Positions 61,814 through 64,000 of a stretch of DNA of 64,000 bases are shown piece after piece. This DNA is from Staphylococcus sp. MI 10-1553. Its GTDB lineage: Bacteria; Bacillota; Bacilli; Staphylococcales; Staphylococcaceae. The stretch lies in the NCBI RefSeq assembly GCF_010365305.1, contig NZ_CP048279.1, positions 1,054,001 through 1,118,000 on the forward strand, read 5' to 3'. The position numbers and the translations under genes were made by a program. The first letter of the stretch is position 1. Each line of letters begins with the position of its first letter. The notes under the pieces are model-generated. The model saw only the letters and a list, made by a program, of their open reading frames with translations, was not told where the DNA came from and did no database searches.

Positions 61814-63194
61814 AAATCGAAAAAATATATTAGTATTAGCTGATTTAGGAGGATGTCCACCTCATTATTTTTATGAAAATATCGCGCAGAATTACAATAT
61901 TGTATCTTACATTCCAAGACCATTTGCGATCACTAAAGACCATTTTGATTTAATTAACAAGTACTCTATAGCTGTTATTCAGGAAGAATCGTATTTTGAA
62001 AATATCTCATCATTTACAAAAACAAATGATGTATATTGGGCTATGGATGAACATAATTTTAGCTTAGAAGAAGTAGTGAATAAATTAATTGAGTTGTCTA
62101 AAATGTTCAATATACAAGCAATTACAACAAATAATGAACTATTTGTTGAGCCAGTAGCTGTGGCTAGTAAAAAGTTGGATTTAAAAGGTGCGGGGTCAAA
62201 AGGCGCGAAAAATGCAAGGGATAAATTTTTGATGAGGCAATGTTTTAATAATTCGAAAGCTAGGACGGTTAATTGCAAAAAAGTAGATGATCTTAATGAC
62301 TTAATTATTGCCTCAAAAGAATTAGGATTCCCCTTTATATTGAAACCAACATACTTAGCCAGCTCTTTGGGTGTAACTTTGTTCAAGGATAGTAGCGAGT
62401 TAGAGCAAAAATTTAATGAATTAAAAAAGTTTGTAGATACTCTTACTGTTCCAAAATCGGTTAAGCCATCATGTATATTCATAGCTGAAGAGTATTTAGT
62501 AGGAAATTCTAGCGAATGGTATGGTGTGGAAGGGTATGGGGACTATGTAAGTATAGAAGGAATAATGAAAGATGGTCAATACTATCCCATAGCTATAACA
62601 GATAAATCACCTCAGATAGGATTTACTGAAACTTCACATATTAGCACAAGTGTATTAAGCGCAGATAAGCAAAAATTAATTATTGAAGCTGCAAAATATG
62701 CAAATGAAAGCTTAGATTTGGAAAACTGTGCTACTCATACAGAAATGAAACTGCTTCCTAATTTAGAAGTTGGTTTGATTGAAACAGCTGCTCGTTATGG
62801 TGGTTGGAATATAATTCCTAATACATCTAAAGTTCTTGATATTAATTATCCAAAACTACTAATAGATGTACTTACTTCAAATGTAAGTGATCAATATCTA
62901 GAAAATATAATAGCCAAAAAACCAAAAAAATTTATTTCTGATTTTCATATTTACCTAAAAGATGGTGAAAATGTAAATACAGATATTATATTTGAAGGCT
63001 TAGAAGATACAAGTCAATATATCAATCAAGATGTGAAAGTTAATAAATATGATGAGATACCTAAAAAGACAATTCTTAAATATGAAGATTTTACTGCATT
63101 TAATAGTGTTGCTTTTTATGAATTAGAGAGTGCAAATAGTAATTCATTAGTACAGACTATTAATAATATTAGAAAGAATATTAATTTTAAATGA
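61806..63194 (+). CDS. bacD: BacD-like L-alanine:anticapsin ligase (ATP-grasp)
   Basis: 462 residues from TTG 61806, chosen because GGAGG lies 8 bases upstream and the start then reads FKNRKNILVLADLGGCPPH, like B. subtilis BacD; ATG 61791 is inside bacC and lacks a site. ATP-grasp motifs follow: FILKPTYLASSLGVTL, CIFIAEEYL, ITDKSPQIGFTETSHIST, and NCATHTEMKLLPNLEVGLIE. AARYGGWNIIPN contains the Trp known to set substrate choice. It joins Ala to anticapsin to make bacilysin. Intact. Confidence 0.93.
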   Translation: MFKNRKNILVLADLGGCPPHYFYENIAQNYNIVSYIPRPFAITKDHFDLINKYSIAVIQEESYFENISSFTKTNDVYWAMDEHNFSLEEVVNKLIELSKMFNIQAITTNNELFVEPVAVASKKLDLKGAGSKGAKNARDKFLMRQCFNNSKARTVNCKKVDDLNDLIIASKELGFPFILKPTYLASSLGVTLFKDSSELEQKFNELKKFVDTLTVPKSVKPSCIFIAEEYLVGNSSEWYGVEGYGDYVSIEGIMKDGQYYPIAITDKSPQIGFTETSHISTSVLSADKQKLIIEAAKYANESLDLENCATHTEMKLLPNLEVGLIETAARYGGWNIIPNTSKVLDINYPKLLIDVLTSNVSDQYLENIIAKKPKKFISDFHIYLKDGENVNTDIIFEGLEDTSQYINQDVKVNKYDEIPKKTILKYEDFTAFNSVAFYELESANSNSLVQTINNIRKNINFK

Positions 63195-63206
63195 GTAGGT
63201 GATTAA

Positions 63207-64000
63207 ATGAAATATAATTCAAGGAATATGCTTTGGGGACAATCTTTGTCTTTTATGGGTGATTATTGTATACTTCCAGCATTACTCATTATGTCAACTT
63301 ACTATGAAAATAAATGGATGACTTCTGGTGTGGTTATTGCCAGGAGTCTTCCCCTAATTATTCAGCCATTCGTTGGTCATTTTATTGATAGGATGGATAA
63401 AATAAAAATTATGGTTATAACAGACATAATCAGAGCTATATTATTTTCTATACTATTGGTAATACCATTAGGTGAAAATCCTATTCTATTTATATCCATA
63501 CTGTTTCTATCGTATTTTGCGGGTATATTTTTTAATCCAAGTAGACTTGCGACCATGTCTCTACTAGGTGAGGATATTAAAATAGTTAATATATTATTTG
63601 CACGCTATACATGTGTATTTATAACTGTTGGAGCATTATTAGGTGTATTATTTGTCTATATTGGTAACATAAAGTTATCAATTTTGCTTAATGTAATAAC
63701 ATTTTTAATTTCAGCTTTTTTTCTATACAATATTAAAATACCAAAAACAAAAAATAGAATTGAGTCGATAACTTCTAGGGAATTATTTAAGGGGTTTAGC
63801 CATATTGTAAATAATAAATATATATTTAATGCTATATATACTATGTTTTTAATGGCATTAATGTGGGGGATTATATATAGTTGGTTTCCCATTATTGGTA
63901 GTAAATTAGATGAAGATATAGGAACTTTTCTAATAACTATAGCTATTGGAATTGGTGGTTTATTTGGATCTATAATTGTCTCTAAAATTGGGTTTAATTC
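63207..64000 (+). CDS. bacE: BacE-like MFS bacilysin exporter, 3' end beyond window
   Basis: ATG 63207 with TAGGTGA upstream; open for 264 codons to the window edge. Starts MKYNSRNMLWGQSLSFMGD, with PLIIQPFVGHFIDRMDKIKI (MFS loop) and many hydrophobic helices (seven or eight visible). Position directly after bacD and MFS type fit BacE, which exports bacilysin and protects the producer. It continues off the end. Confidence 0.8.
   Translation, partial: MKYNSRNMLWGQSLSFMGDYCILPALLIMSTYYENKWMTSGVVIARSLPLIIQPFVGHFIDRMDKIKIMVITDIIRAILFSILLVIPLGENPILFISILFLSYFAGIFFNPSRLATMSLLGEDIKIVNILFARYTCVFITVGALLGVLFVYIGNIKLSILLNVITFLISAFFLYNIKIPKTKNRIESITSRELFKGFSHIVNNKYIFNAIYTMFLMALMWGIIYSWFPIIGSKLDEDIGTFLITIAIGIGGLFGSIIVSKIGFN

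Overview
The window is a Firmicute chromosome segment. Gene content, gene order and near-identity to remembered Staphylococcus aureus proteins (RlmN, PlsX, AcpP, FtnA, MurT/GatD) place it in Staphylococcus. Core genes look less AT-rich than S. aureus, and the many hairpin-bearing intergenic repeats would suit the S. intermedius/hyicus group, but I did not compute composition and the species is an inference. No rRNA, tRNA or CRISPR array was seen.

Positions 1-27968 are a conserved housekeeping block: rsmB(partial)-rlmN-stp-pknB, a CYP152-type peroxygenase, rsgA-rpe-thiN, rpmB (minus), a YloU/Asp23-family gene with fakA, sdaAB-sdaAA-recG, the FapR-controlled fatty acid operon fapR-plsX-fabD-fabG-acpP with a readable FapR operator, and rnc-smc-ftsY-ylxM-ffh. 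After ffh the usual rpsP-rimM-trmD-rplS genes are absent. Instead there is an AT-rich accessory block: an unrecognised, tightly coupled three-gene operon ending in a PD-(D/E)XK nuclease (28265-30304), a terminator with a decayed group II intron behind it, and a complete type I restriction-modification operon hsdRMS (31591-37249). Together these look like a defence island at a synteny breakpoint.

Positions 37534-53389 carry another conserved staphylococcal block (dagK, rlmCD, a DUF3267-like gene, dinB, a DEDD exonuclease, ftnA, murT-gatD). It is interrupted at 40314-47235 by a decayed MFS/ABC-F antibiotic-resistance-like locus. A radical-SAM RiPP cassette (Rgg/MutR-type regulator, 41-residue precursor ending in RRRY, radical SAM/SPASM maturase, MFS exporter) sits inside it, flanked by 378-bp direct repeats of the resistance remnant. 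The precursor's C-terminus resembles the streptococcal RRR class of radical-SAM RiPPs (Arg-Tyr crosslink).

Positions 53930-56636 are a decayed lactococcin-972-type bacteriocin operon. From 56935 to the window edge is a bacilysin-type gene cluster, bacG-bacA-[IS21-family element]-bacB'-bacC-bacD-bacE, broken by an IS insertion that removed the end of bacA and most of bacB. The right-hand third is thus a graveyard and nursery of small antimicrobial systems: one apparently intact (the RRR-like RiPP) and two broken (lactococcin 972, bacilysin).
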